DNA of 64,000 nt from Galerina marginata (GCA_023014335.1 JAECYW010000014.1:1054001-1118000), one strand, 5' to 3'; shown: positions 1-11,978, counted from the first letter of the stretch. Notes: generated by a model not told the origin, from the sequence alone. Made by a program: numbers and translations.

Positions 1-2237
1 AGAAGTCAGAGGTAGGACGGGGGGAAAGACGGATATGAACATACCTCCATTGAACCCCTCCATGTCAAACGGCCTAACCCAAACGCCTTAACGCTCAGCA
101 CCAGCGTCTGAAAACCTTCAAGGACGACCCTCGAGTCTTTGTCAAGCGAGCCGGCGAGTGATCAATGCTTGGGCAGACTTTCACGACGGTGGTGAGGCGG
201 GTTGCTGAGGTCCATGGTGCGCGATGCTAGAAGCTTCGTCAAGAGAGCGAGACAGCGATGGATCGTCGAGCTGAAGTTTGCGATGGCGCCGAAGCTCGTG
301 ACAGTGCTGGGCAGGAGGGGTGGATGGGTTGACTGTGGACGAAGCATTCAGGCCACTACAGGACAATGAATATCTGGAGTAACAAGGTGAAAACATTCAG
401 CTCGGATGTGAAAGATACATACCGCTCAATCGCCCAATCCCCTGGTGCACCGTCGGTGGTGTCGTAGTACGACACAACGGAAGAACGCAGTCGCGGTCTT
501 GAAGTCGTTGATATTTGAAGCTTCAAGAAGAGAGCCAGCGAGCGCTGATGCTCGAGCTTGGGGTTCATGACGGAGGTGAGGCAGGGGGTCAAGTTCACAA
601 GAAGATGGAGTCGTCGCCATGTGGTATTGTCGTTTGAAGTTTCGTGAAGGTGAGAGTGTGTCGGACGGTCGAGGTGAGAGGCGAGCGGGGGTGAAAGCGC
701 GCGAGCGAGTTCGGATGTTCAAAGTTCACCCCGGAGGTGAGGCGCATAAGGGAGGTGAGGCGTGGGGTCTGAGCTCTTGTGAGGTCGGTGTCGCGGTCCC
801 GGTGTTGTTGGCGTTTGAAACTTTGTGAAGATGGCGCCGCCCGAGGAGAGCCTAGGAGGGAGGCGAAACATTCAGCCCACAAGAAGATGAAATACCAAGC
901 GAAGCATTCTGCTTGGGGGATCCTGATTGAGCGAAACCTTCAGCTCAAGCGAGTGTGGAGGTGGAGATAAGATAACACGGAGCGGTTTCAAAGTCGGAGT
1001 TCAAGTCCAGAGCCTGATTCGGAGTTTAAACTCAAGTTCCTAATTCGGACTTTGAACTTGGGGAAATCGGGGTTGCTCAACTCTTCGCCTCACCGACTCG
1101 GGTGCCCACCGCCCCTCATCGCCACACCGACTTGCACGCCCTTCCCCTCCCTTCAGCGCTTTGATGACCCCACACATCCCGCCACGACACCTTGGAAGGA
1201 TTTCTTGGGCAGGATGTTCCGCCCTAAGATCAACTCTCAACTGAATGTTTCGCTGAGAGTCGGTTCACCACTGTTCAGAATGTTTTGCTCAGTGGTCTCA
1301 ATATCCTCTCCATACGCGGAACACGTCGAAAACGCATCGCACGTCATTTCTCACCCGCCGGCTCCTCCATCAACTTAGTTGGCCGTTCTCACCAACACCT
1401 TCGCCTTTCCCTGACCTGATGGAACTTACTGTGAGCGCTACCTTGGAGTTCCAACGACACCGCGTCGATCTGTTCTGACACAAAACATCGCAGATCGAAT
1501 CTTGTATCTTGTTGCCGACTTGGTAGCTATCTGTTTAACCCCTGGGAGTTGGAGGGCATCACGGTATGTCTACAGTTACGATGTTCTGATCTACGCAAGC
1601 GACGCTGGGCTCACTAAGTACTCAAGGTCCTCCTCAGCGTGTTTCTACATTCCGACCTGGATGTCCTCTTGGGGTGGGCGATATGGTTGAAGTCTTGAGA
1701 AATCTCTACGGTCGTGTTTGTTGTTGGAGTCGGTCCTCACCTACGCGGGTATGTCCACGTCCCTTTCGATTTGTAAATCCGATCACTCAAGTTATCTCCA
1801 GAATGAAATAGCTCTGTTTTTTTTGCTAAGGGCGCCGCGTCGGGTTTGGTTGGACAGAGTTGGAGGCCATCGAAAGAACTGTTTTCGACCATCTGCGCGG
1901 CTTTTGTCCCCCTCGAAAACTACCCGAAGGAAGAAACATAACGTGTCTGTATTCAATGCCACAAGACCCGCAGGATATGATAGACGCCCCCTTGGTTTGC
2001 ACACCGAGAAGTTCGTTACGAAGGCGGAGTCACAGAGGACCCTTCGGCAAAAATGTATGTATTCTCTTTGCAGTCTCAATTCAATATTTTGATGGCTTAT
2101 ATGATATCTCCAGATTTCTATGGACCAGAACTTCCGATGGGGTCCTCAGGTTCGCGGCTGCTGCTTTTCTTAAGAACTATAAAGTCTCTGGAGGTAAGAA
2201 AACAACTTTTCTCCCTCTTTCTTTTCGTACTCACACT
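1..2237. other. GC-rich non-coding leader with diverged repeats
   Basis: No open frame here shows convincing splice structure or a recognisable protein, so I call no gene. The stretch from about 180 to 860 holds loosely repeated phrases built around words such as gaagcttc, ggaggtgagg and cgagcgag. Around 990-1070 three successive units of about 25 nt start with CGGAGTT or CGGACTT and are separated by CCTGATT or CCTAATT. Seven of the ten hairpin elements described separately lie in this stretch. The region ends at the start of the nuclear-type gene and presumably includes its promoter. Confidence 0.5.
335..1296. repeat. cluster of short hairpin repeats with invariant core
   Basis: Seven copies follow one format: 6-nt arm, 10-nt core close to AGAATGYTTC, 6-nt arm. 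They lie at 335-356, 859-880, 895-916, 927-948, 1205-1226, 1236-1257 and 1271-1292. The first four are in reverse orientation. The arms differ at every site but remain complementary to each other: CCAAGC with GCTTGG at 895, TTGAGC with GCTCAA at 927. At 1233-1260 the pairing extends to 8 of 9 bases, and at 1267-1296 the outer seven pairs are perfect. A core without paired arms occurs near 388-403. Nothing here is coding. Confidence 0.8.
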
Positions 2238-5200
2238 ATGCCTCCGAAGCGCAAGGCCAATGACGGCCCTTCCAGAAAAAACAAGAAGATCAAGCCTACC
2301 GAGGTATGTTCTCCCGCAATGCCTTCCAACCGCTCATTCATTCTGTTCAGGACGTTACTGACGGAAACGACGCCGATAATTCGGAACCTGCCCCCGCCCC
2401 CGTCCCGGTCAAGGTTAGTGGATGTATTTGTCTCCCTCAACATCTGACTAATTGATCTCGACCGACAGAAGAGACGCGGTCATCCTCCTAAAGTCCAACC
2501 TTCACGGTACGTCAAGCCCGACCATTGGATTCCTAAGTGGCACTTGTACGAGCAGAATGCTTCGCTCGTGACGGGACAATGTGTAGAATGTTTCACACAC
2601 GTCTTTACCTACCACCAGCGGAATGTTTCGCTGGCTGGAAGGCCGTCAGTCGTTGCCACGTAGACATTATTTTCCATACTTATCTATTATGTAGGACTAG
2701 TCCCCCCGCACCGGAACCTACACACAACGAAGGCCAAGGGTGAGAGATACCTGCTGTGTCACCGAGGCTGGGTACTTAAAGTTTTTCAGTGGAGGAATAG
2801 CTCGCGCTTCCGATACAAATTCCAACTCTGCTGGGCTGGTTCCTGTGCACCCTATGTAAGCATCCTACAAACTTGATCTCTCTGTCTTACTAACCAGTAT
2901 TTCAGAGTCGCGTCCGCGATAGAGCCAGCTGCAGCAAACAATCTGGCATATGTTTCGATACCCCAACGAATGACCCGTGGGGCCGAGAAGAGGTTGCAGG
3001 AAAAGTTAATGGCGGCGGCCCTTCTTCCGAAACCTCGCAAACCCTCTCCGGGTTTTTACAAGTCCCTCCCCAACGATTCCGATGACGGCTTTAATGTGTA
3101 CAAAAACAAAAAGCGTCGACGTGAATATGACGAGCGTAAACGTGTCGCAGCTGCGGAGGCCATCACTGAAGCAGACGACGAGGCAGAGAACTCCGTTGAA
3201 GAAGCTGAGAGGGAAGGTGGGGGGGACATGGATCTGGACACCAGCGCGCCCGAGGCCCCTGTCCCAGTCGATGCCCACGCAGGCTCCGGTATGCCGGGCG
3301 TCAGTTCGACCGATCCCTTCTCCGAGAATTACATGTCTGGCAGGGAGATGGAAGCAGACAAGCAGGATGAACCGAAGCCTCGGAAGGTGAAGTCTTCGAA
3401 GCCTTCGCGGGCTTGGGGCGGCACAAAATTCACCCAGGAGCTGTTAAAGAAAGCTCGCTTGGCTGCCCGCGACGCCGAAACACCGATCGAGTCCGACTTG
3501 AGTGGCAGTGATTATGCTGCTGGTCGGAAACCTCTGGACTTGGAAGAAGACGACGACGACGACGACGACGACCTCGCGCAAGATGTGGTGCCGTCTAGCC
3601 CATCTCTACACGCCCGCACGGGAGAATAACGCCAAAGGGAAAGCTGTCCACAACTCGGGAGCGGAGGTCTCCAACGAGACTCCAGTCAACCAACCCCGCC
3701 AAGATAAAGGAAAGGGCAAAGCGGTTGAGGTTGATGAGGTCGACCCCTTGTCGAGTGACTCGGAGGTCCAACACGCACGGCCTGGTCGCCCACCGAACAC
3801 TTTAGTCGCAAAATCATGGTGTGTGAGCCGAGCATTTGCAAACAAGGTCTCAGCCATGGCGCTTGAACACAACACGGCCCCGCAAGGTGTCTACGGGAGT
3901 ATGGAGTATCAGGTTCTGGGGAAACGATCCGGAAACCTGTGGAACTACTTCCAGCAAGTTCTTGCTCTTACCAACCCACCACCAGTCGGAGAGGGCAACA
4001 TCGCGGAACGACGTAAGTAACTTCTTAATATTTTTGAATACTTTCTAATCTGGTTAACAAACAGGGGCTGCCTGGAACCGCCACGCTCGCGAGTTATATC
4101 GCGCCCGCATGGACCCTGCTTTGACCACAAGGGAAGAACGAGCGGCCTTTGCCTCTGAGATAGCCGCCAAGCTTGACGAGCTGGCATTGCAGGAGGATAA
4201 CCTGCGCCCTGCCGGTACACGGATGAATGGAATGATTTGCGATTTGCAGCGTGCGGTAAGTCCTTTATTTCTCTCTCTAGTTCAGCACGACTAAATTACT
4301 TCCAGCTAACGACAGCCTGTCGTTTCAACCCCGATATGGCAGCTTTTGCTATTGTCATCCACACCGGAACGGACCAGGTCGGTCGTCAGATCTCCGGGAT
4401 CATCACTGGGTCGGAGGAAGGCCAGGCGGTACTTGATGAGAACAAGATTCTTGTTCAGCCAGTGGTTGACATCATCTCAGACATATTTAGGTATTTATTA
4501 AGTTCTTTCTGTGTAGTTGACTTGAGGTTAATGTGTTGATTATTTGATCAGAGGGAGAACCTCAAGGGCTAAAGCCACGCAGGCTGTGAAAAGGCTTAAC
4601 GAACAGCGTGGCGAGTTTGGGACCGGCTCCTTAGAAGAGGCAGCTGTTATCGTCGAAACAGGCAGGAATGCTCCGAGGGGCCACGATTTAGATCAAAGCG
4701 AGGGCGAGGACGAGGACGACATGGATGAGGAGGATGACAACATGAATCCCCTCGGAAAAAAAGAGATGACACGGTGTCAAGCTAAGGCAGCTGCTAAGCG
4801 CCTTTCCAAAAAGGATTCAAAGACCAACGAAGCAAATGAGATGAGGAGCCGTGCCACCGCTCTTCTCTTCCAACAGCTATGTATGTCTATTTAATTATTT
4901 CTTATAGCTTCTATTAACTTTATATGTAATTAGATGAGATCTGGCCAGAGGCCAGTGACCGACAGAACTTCCCTTGGAGGGACTTCCTAAAATATGCTAT
5001 CCTGCATAATTTCCGAATCCGCGGTTGGCCAGAAGGTGTCCCCTTCCCTGATGCTTCTTTCAAGGCTGAAAAATTCCGTGGTGCACACTGGAAGGAGATC
5101 CTTGAGGCTATTGAAGCCGCCAGGCTTTCCATCGAAAGATGGAGTAAAGGTAAAGTTTTCTATTATGCTTTTATACTTTGTTTGCTAACTTCTCTTATTT

Positions 5201-6171
5201 TAGAGGAACGGCAGCTTGCGGAAGACTCTGCAAATTATCAGGAACTCAGCCTGGTCATCACGTTAACTGGTCGATCTCTCTTGCAGGTCAAAGATCGTAA
5301 GGGCAACAAAGGAAAGAAGCCTGCCCAGCCTGCACAGTCTGCACCTTTTCTTAGGGCTGCAGAGAGGTTCTCCACTGCCACTCGTCTTGCCACCACTGTT
5401 CCTGCCACCGCACCACCTCCTGCCACTGCTCCTACCAATGTTGGGGCTGATTCACATGTCCGCTTCAATGAGGACACGATTGTTCACAACAACCAACCAT
5501 CCCGCACCTTCTTCCGTGATCCTACTCCTCATCCTTTTCAACACCTCGATGTTGAGGATGATGTCACTCCTCCCCGGTCTCTGCATCCTTCTAACAGTGA
5601 CTTTGATTTGGAGGAAACAAAGCTTCAACGGGCCCTCAAAGACCTCCAAGCTTGCCGGGCTGCTGGTTTGGACAAGCCCTCTGCTGGGGATGGTTACTAC
5701 AAGCCTTACCAGATCATTGGGGATGGGGAATATCCTGAAGTTAGGGTTGTTGATGATCACCGCCGGCCTGCCAAGTTGGGGAACGATATCCCAATACCCT
5801 ATCGGGGTGAAATGGGCCGCTCAGCCTATCGATCTCTTGGTGTACCTGCTCAATCTCGTGTTGTCTCTTCAGAGGCTTTCTATCGCCAACTTCCTCACTC
5901 TAACCAGCCCCGATCCTCACATCGCCTCCCACCTCACCATCCTGCAGTACGGGTCCAACCTGCCTCCCTTCCAACTGGGCCTGTAACCCATGTGCCTTCC
6001 AGACATCCTCGTGAACCTGTGGCTCAATCGTCAAGACCAGCTGGTCATCGTTTACCCTCACAAGCTCAATCTCAGTCAGAAGCTGCTCAGTTGAATCCCA
6101 ACTATTATATGGCTAGAGGATTGCGGGATGGTCAGGCAGGTTCTAGCAATGAGGTCTTCCGTTCTGACTAA
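2238..6171 (+). CDS. nuclear-type protein of an agaric-specific family, AT-hook-like N-terminus, frame break
   Basis: I do not recognise a function. The start is the ATG at 2238 (MPPKRKAND), followed by a basic NLS-like exon and an AT-hook-like KRRGHPPK. About ten exons are joined by GT-AG introns at 2304-2350, 2414-2468 and 2507-2694, and at later sites near 2745, 2860, 4015, 4256, 4490, 4880 and 5150. The middle is acidic and lysine-rich. A better conserved-looking segment around 4930-5150 contains WRDFLKYAILHNFRIRGWP. The C-terminus (from 5205) is proline-rich and ends at TAA 6171. The frame breaks just after a GAC repeat (3550-3575): one frame stops at 3627, while the clearly coding frame continues from about 3610. 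This is either a 1-2 nt indel in a degenerating gene or a sequence error. Tandem expansion of similar families in mushrooms is general knowledge, not shown here. Confidence 0.75.
2548..2635. repeat. three intronic copies of the hairpin repeat
   Basis: Copies at 2548-2569 (arms ACGAGC and GCTCGT, perfect), 2579-2600 (ATGTGT and ACACAC, 5 of 6) and 2614-2635 (ACCAGC and GCTGGC, 5 of 6) share the core RGAATGYTTC. All three sit inside the 188-nt intron at 2507-2694 of the nuclear-type gene, which is about three times longer than its other introns. This suggests the intron grew by acquiring them. Confidence 0.8.
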
Positions 6172-6850
6172 GTCATTCTGTGGTTTGTGTTTTAACCTGG
6201 TTTGGCAGCTACTCATGTGTCCATATTTGCTTTTTGCCTTGTATATAGTGTCATTGGTCTCTTGATTTTCTTAGTAGTATGTTCCTCTAATTGTGGTGTT
6301 TTCTATTTTACTCTGTATTTGCTACTTGCTTTGTTTGGTCTTGTGTAGACTGTCCTGTCTTTTTTCCCTTTGGTCTATTTTAGACTGTCCTATCTTTTTT
6401 CCCTTTGGTCTATTTTAGACTGTCCTGTCTTTTTTCCCTTTGGTCTATTTTAGACTGTCCTGTCTTTTTTCCCTTTGGTCTATGTTAGACTTTCCTGTCC
6501 TTTCTCCCTTTGGTCTATTTTAGACTGTCCTGTCTTTTCTCCCTTTGGTCTATTGAGACTGCCCTGTCTTTTCTCTTTTTGACTGACTGCCCAGTCACTT
6601 CACTCTTTGGATTACTTGGGACTATCCTGTTGCTATGGTTGAGATTTGGGAGCCTGTTATCCTGCCTTTATCCATGTATCAGCCAATTAGTATAGTTCTC
6701 TACTGTGATGTATGACTTGGGAAAAATTATTTTTCTGCCTGAATGTAGCGTTTCAAAGCTTTATATGCCTGTTCTCCTGCTCTAATGTTCTTTTAGAAAT
6801 GAAAAATGGCATTGGAATATTCAAGGGCCATATATCTTTATGTGACTGGC
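6172..6850. other. 3' flank of the nuclear-type gene
   Basis: This is T-rich non-coding DNA that contains the 35-bp tandem array. The last eight bases (6843-6850, TGACTGGC) border the left end of the 972-bp transposon. Their reverse complement borders the opposite-type end of its inverted twin at 32245-32252. Confidence 0.6.
6346..6575. repeat. 35-bp tandem repeat, about six units
   Basis: The unit runs agactgtcctgtctttttt, then ccctttggtctatttt. It recurs about six times with few changes, the last copies being shortened. It lies just downstream of the stop codon of the preceding gene, in what would be its 3' flank, and is pyrimidine-rich on the + strand. Confidence 0.9.
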
Positions 6851-7822
6851 GAGGTCTTTACCTTCACCCAGGTTTTCCATACGGAGTCCATGTGGAGGGT
6901 GGAGTCTGTATGGAGTCCCTCCATGAATTTTTTGGCTGGTGGCCCTGCCAAAGTGTGGTCAAAATCCACATGGAAATAACATGGACTCCGTAAGGAGGTG
7001 TGGAGTCCACATGGACTAGTTGGTGGAGTTGGTGGAGTCTCTATATAATATAAAGGAGTTTATATACTGAAACATTGTTTGTGAGTTGATTACATAAGAT
7101 ATGATGGTAATGTAATCAATCAATAATGATAAACAAATATAAATAATATTTTTAAAAATAAAAATAAAATAAAATAAATATTCATCTCGAAAGACTCGCG
7201 TTTCGGCGACTTTTTTGCACTTTTCTCGCCAAGGAATACAGCTAGTCATGTGATTTTGATGGATACATAACTTTCGGAATGATCTCCATGGTTACTATTT
7301 TTGGAAAAAAGTTCCCGCGGTATTTATATTTGGTGAATAAGCTTACAAATATCAGATATTTGTGATTATTTATATATATTTGGAATCTCCTTGAAATTCC
7401 GAATCCGGTGATACCCTATTGACCCTGAACTTATGATAATATAAATATGATTTATATAAATAATTTAAAGTAGCAAAGATATATATAGCTATTTCTCTTG
7501 GGGCTAAGAAAGCCTCTATGGTCTAGTGGTTAAGAGCTGTGTGCTTTGGCTTATGTGACTAGAAGTCTTGGGTTCAATTCCTGTGGAATGTAAAATTTTG
7601 CAGGTTTGAGATTCTGACTAAGCCCATTTCATCAAAGTCAACTCTGACCGCAAAATGGGTGGAGTCCACATGGAGTCCATATAGACTCCATGTGGATTCC
7701 ATGTGGAATCTGCCAAAATGAGTGTACTCCACTAGATCCATATGGACTCCATGTGGACTCCACCTAATTTCAGGTGGAGTGGTGGACTCCATGTGGAATA
7801 CCTGGGTGGAGGTAAAGTACAG
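6851..7822 (+). mobile_element. 972-bp non-autonomous TIR element with tRNA-like boxes, copy 1
   Basis: The left end starts GAGGTCTTTACCTTCACCC. The right end, read inward, starts CTGTACTTTACCTCCACCC, so the ends share CTTTACCT and CACCC but differ in the first five bases. Both subterminal zones (about 6875-7040 and 7650-7800) are packed with near-palindromic words such as TCCATGTGGA and TCCACATGGAGTCC. The AT-rich core encodes nothing convincing. A tRNA-like segment lies near the CTGTAC end. Its ends match those of the 7.6-kb CxC5/CxC6 element, so it is probably mobilised by that kind of protein (inference). An almost identical inverted copy lies at 32253-33235. Confidence 0.85.
7510..7600 (+). 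other. tRNA-like Pol III promoter segment inside the element
   Basis: TGGTCTAGTGGTTAAGAG (from 7519) fits a Pol III A box. GGTTCAATTCC (7571-7581) is a good B box about 50 nt downstream. The flanks do not fold into a full cloverleaf with an acceptor stem, so this is a tRNA-derived relic rather than a tRNA gene. Equivalent boxes recur in the inverted twin (about 32490-32565, minus strand) and in the diverged relative at 27587-27645. Confidence 0.75.
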
Positions 7823-8206
7823 CTTCCAAGTCAATTTCAGCATCTAATTCAAATGCATCGGATTTATGCCTGGCGACTAAGCCAATAAATTCCGACCAAG
7901 ACAAGTGCATCCGGACGTCGGTGCCATTACAAGGCTCGGGTCCCTTTCTCTGTGGTGCTGTTCCGGGACTCTCGTCTTCGCAAGCCAATTCTTCCTTCTC
8001 TTGAATGTCATCGCGTTTAACTTTCCTCCTAGTGTTTAACTTTACCGTGCAATCTTGACATGTCTGAAGATGTTCCAGGTTTTTTTTACGTGGAAATTTT
8101 TTTTGCGCTTGCTTCACGGGGCAACGGGCGCATTTTACAATGTGTTCTCCTGGCCTTTGAGCAATTAAAACAAAACCAGAAATTGCAAATACCTACCTGA
8201 GCTCAT
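7823..8206 (-). pseudogene. zinc-finger-type gene, 3' part lost at transposon border
   Basis: The start ATG is at 8206-8204 (MSSG). A GT-AG intron follows, and the frame continues EHIVKCARCPVKQAQKK, then LEHLQTCQDCTVKL. This gives two CxxC pairs with an intervening His, which looks like a small zinc-binding module. An acidic linker and LSWSEFIGLVARHKSDAFEL follow. The frame runs straight into the right end of the transposon at 7822, so the rest of the gene is missing here. From general memory the LSWSEF segment resembles the N-terminal part of longer agaric proteins near transposon-rich loci. No function is assigned. Confidence 0.6.
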
Positions 8207-8592
8207 TTTGTAATATTTGCCTGGATAAAAACTATGTCAGCGAGCGGAAGACAGACTTTCCTGGCCCAGAAATTCCATCTCAATATCTCGACGCGTTACC
8301 AGCTTCGATTTAATTGATCTATGTGGATCCTGATCGCGCCGTCAAGGAGTAAAACCGCCAAAAAATTGAATTTCACTGTCCAGTTGCTGAATCGAACCCC
8401 ACCTCTTGAGGTCGCTACTGCTATTGGAGTCAAGGGGGTGACACTAAAAAAAAATCTGACATGGGGTCAGATTTTTTTCTAAGGCGAAAGTCGTTGGACT
8501 AACTAACCAGTGTGGGAATATATCTCTGTATATGGTAATATTACATAATCTTATTGATACAATCTTTGCGCTTTTCCCAACCTTTCACCTTT
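8207..8592. other. intergenic stretch with perfect hairpin and B-box-like site
   Basis: An inverted repeat at 8441-8479 pairs AAAAAAATCTGAC with GTCAGATTTTTTT around a short loop. On the minus strand just after it, about 8375-8425, GGGGTTCGATTC matches a Pol III B box with no matching A box or cloverleaf. It could be a SINE relic. Nothing coding is visible. Confidence 0.5.
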
Positions 8593-11217
8593 TCAATGAC
8601 CCTTTCGACGTTTCCGCAACCAATCATCCATTCCCTGGCACGAAGAACATCGCCAATTGTCCACTGTGTACTGTAAATCCATGCAAGCTCGATGAAACTA
8701 CCATATCTCGTGAGTAAGGTCCTGATCCACCCGATCATAGTAATGACTTACCCATCGTGTTTCACATCCCCGCCTTTTGCACTCGATAATGTCGCTCTGT
8801 CCTTCAATATCCTGTTGAGAAACCGACTCCCCGCAAATACATTCGTAAACCACCGCTCTGACTTTTCGTTTACGCTTGGTCCGGCCTTCTGTGTCTTCCA
8901 ACATCGCGGCATCGCTGGTGGCTGCCACATTCGGCTCGTGGCTTTCCTCTGATGTCGAAATCGGAATTATGGCACTACTTCCAGAGCTTAAACTCAGCTC
9001 AGATTCTTCGGATGAAGCTGGCAAGATTGCAGGCTGCAGATTGAAAGGAAACAGGTGAGCTAACTTCCAATATCAGAAGAAAGTGACGGCCAGACTTACA
9101 GTTTCAGTATCCATGTTTACAATATCTGCGTCATTACCCAATGTCACTCCGAAATCGGTAAGCCTGTCGCCCTCTTCACCGTCGAGCATAATAATATTGG
9201 CATCAGCAGGGGCACAATCGATGTTTGGCGGATCTACTCCAACCACCTCATGTTCGTCATAGGGCCAACCTTCGTCTTCGGCATTGGCTGAAGCTGCATC
9301 ATCCTTGTCACTGTCGTCGTCACCTGCAGCTTCATCTTCAGGTTCGTCTTCTCCCGTGTCAACCTCAACCGGTTCGCTGAGGAATATGTAGGATGTCAGC
9401 ATAAAATCGAAGCCCAAACAACTTGCAAAACTTACGTTAATGTCAACCGTGAACTATGGGCTGCCGAAACGACTAAAGGTGCGCTTTTGGTTTTTTTTGA
9501 CACCCGAGTCTTCTTTACGTTCAATCTACTATTCCAGATCTTCTCTAGTCCAGCCTTTTTGGATTCTCCGATCTTCCACAAGGTTTCGCTGTCAGGAAGT
9601 GAGGCGTAAGGATGGTGTGAAGCAATATGATACTTCATGTTGTATCGCCATATTGCAGGCATAGATGATGGACACTGAGGGCATTTGAGGGGGACATTCG
9701 ACGACGGGCTCGATGCCGTCGATGTTGTTGCAGTTGCATAGTTAAAATACACCAAGTTGGCACATTGCAAAGCTTTTGCGTCGATTTTTGGTGATGCATT
9801 CCCCCCCTTCCCTTTTGTAAGATAAAAAACACATTTGCCATATGATAGACAAAGACTGCATGGCTCTTCAGAGGCCTTAATCCGAGAATTGTGAATGATA
9901 TGTGCCGCCATGTGCTCGAGAACTTGTTGACCGCTTGCTGGAAGGTCAACGTGACAGTAGGAACATTGTTTCTTCGCGAATAATTCTTGCTCTTTGATCT
10001 CGTCTTCACAAAGAAAGCAAGCCTTGTCTAATTAAATCTTCAGATTGATTAAAAACATTGTTTACTAGAGAGAATACTTGCCGTTCTCTTCGCGGTAAGG
10101 AAATGACGGAGAGCGCTGCACCTCAGGAATGCTTTTCCCATCATCACGGGTTAGGCGCTCTAGTAAGAGTGACCCAATGGCACGTAATGTTTGACTATCG
10201 AACAAGTAAACCGGCGCCCCAGTGGTTCTTGTTGATACATCTGGGTTCATGGGCTCAACGAGTCGACCAGGGACTCAATGACTCGACCCACGTTTGCTAG
10301 TCCAGCGCCAATTGTTTTTGAGTTCAGGGTCATTGTCGATAGTAGCAGGAACAAGGTAGAGCATTTGAAATTGAACAAAGGCAGAAGGCTCGGAAAGGAG
10401 GTCCACGGCCAGATGTTCGTATGACTTGGAATCAAAAGTCAAATCAATCACTTCGCCGATGCAAACAAAGAGACGGCCATCACATTTCAGAAGAGTGGCA
10501 AGGGGATGATCCATTTTGACTGCAGGTAAGTCTGAGGCAACTTCAAGTTCATCTGAAGCGACGACGTCAAGTCGAGTTTTATTCTTGACGGCGTATCGTG
10601 GAATTTGTGCGTAGCGCTTGAGTCGATCCCGAGAGCCTGGGTCCTTTAGATGATTAAAAACTTCCTTCATGTAACGTGCTTTCCAAACTTGCTTGCCATC
10701 ATGCTCGAAAAATGGGTCATATTTCTCAATAGGCTCTTCCTCTGCGGCTGCATCCTCAAGATCAGTCACAAGCGCCGGAAGTACCTCAGGAGCTGTGGAA
10801 TCAACTGGGAGACCGTCATCAAAGTCTTCTGCAGTGTCATCATAATCGTCCAGATCGCGTTTTGCAAGAACAATATGCTTCCCAAATGGTTGGAGCATAT
10901 TTATGTTGGGTTCATTTTTCGATTCAATTTCCTGGAGAACTCTGTCCAGTCGTGGCACGGAAGTCTTGAGTTCTTGTCGTCCAATTAGCCAACACGTCTT
11001 CAAATTAACCTTTGCGACTTTGAGGTTTCCTCTCCATGATGCAGGTTTAATGTGATCCACGTCTTTATGGATCTCAAGACCTTCCTTTGACAAAGTAGGG
11101 AGCTTTAAACGGCGAGGGGCGCGGTCCCATTCAGGGTGCTGAGCAAGAATACTGGAGACCTCAGTTGTACCGACCAGACGCAGTGCCAGCTGTTGAATGT
11201 TGCACTTCAGTGAACCC
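8593..11217 (-). CDS. PHD-finger protein with a central zinc cluster, 5' end missing
   Basis: Minus-strand exons run from an acceptor at 11218 to TGA at 8593-8595. The first exon (to about 10302) contains HKDVDHIKPASWRGNLK and a long domain I do not recognise. The next exons give KACFLCEDEIK, CSYCHVDLP, EPCSLCLSYGKC and LKCPQCP followed by His residues, a Cys/His-rich zinc cluster. An acidic stretch follows. The C-terminus is a PHD finger: CICGES, IIECKRRGCETRW, then after a GT-AG intron FHRACMDL and WRCSSCQGM (C4HC3 order). PHD fingers read histone tails, so a chromatin role is inferred. One intron (about 10029-10081) needs a GC donor (GCAAGT) to keep frame. The splice near 9080-9110 is uncertain. 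The 5' exons are absent because repeat DNA starts right at the acceptor. Confidence 0.75.
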
Positions 11218-11978
11218 CTACATAGTACCCTTTAGGGTGGTTAATTCCTGATAGCATACCCAACCTAAAGGGTGCCCAAATATAAGTTCCGGGAACATAT
11301 TTTTACTTCATAATATGTGTTAGAAAGGAAATATATATCAATACACAAATGTAATGATATATATTTAGATAGGATATATATCTGTTATAAACATATTTAT
11401 GCTTCCCAAACATATTTTTCATTGTCACATTAGGTGCCAGGGGTCCTAAAGTTAAAAAATTGCCCTGGGGCTCCCAAAAATAGTTACTGCCTTGCTACAA
11501 TACCATTATAGCTAGATAATAGTCATATGCACTCATTGTATTGAAATATTGGGGAAATTTAATCAATACTTGTGTATAATTAAATATTTTAATTCTGTGC
11601 ACTATTACTCTACTGTAAATGCATTTTTGTTAAATCCCATAGTATAATGATAGTGTGTTCCTGACAAAGTAAAGATTGTCATGGGTACAGCAATCTGCAC
11701 ACATCGGGGTGTGGTTTTGTCAGGGTATAGGTATGGGTAGGCATTTACGTATTCTACAAAAACCCATACCCATGACAAGGGTTGGCAGGTCAGGCACTGA
11801 GGTTGAACTAGGTGCTTAATTGGCAAAGGTTATCTATGCAATTCTCATGTTAACCTCGTCTTGGTAAGGCTCAGGTCCCAAGGCTTCATTCTGCACTATA
11901 TCTTATCATGGTCTTCCTGAGTTTTGGAGTTGCAGAGTTGGGGACAACTCCACTCTTATATTTAAAGACTTGGAATTA

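Noticed and set aside
7510..7590. tRNA gene
   Set aside because: A and B boxes are present, but no acceptor stem or anticodon arm folds, and the segment is part of a repeated transposon.
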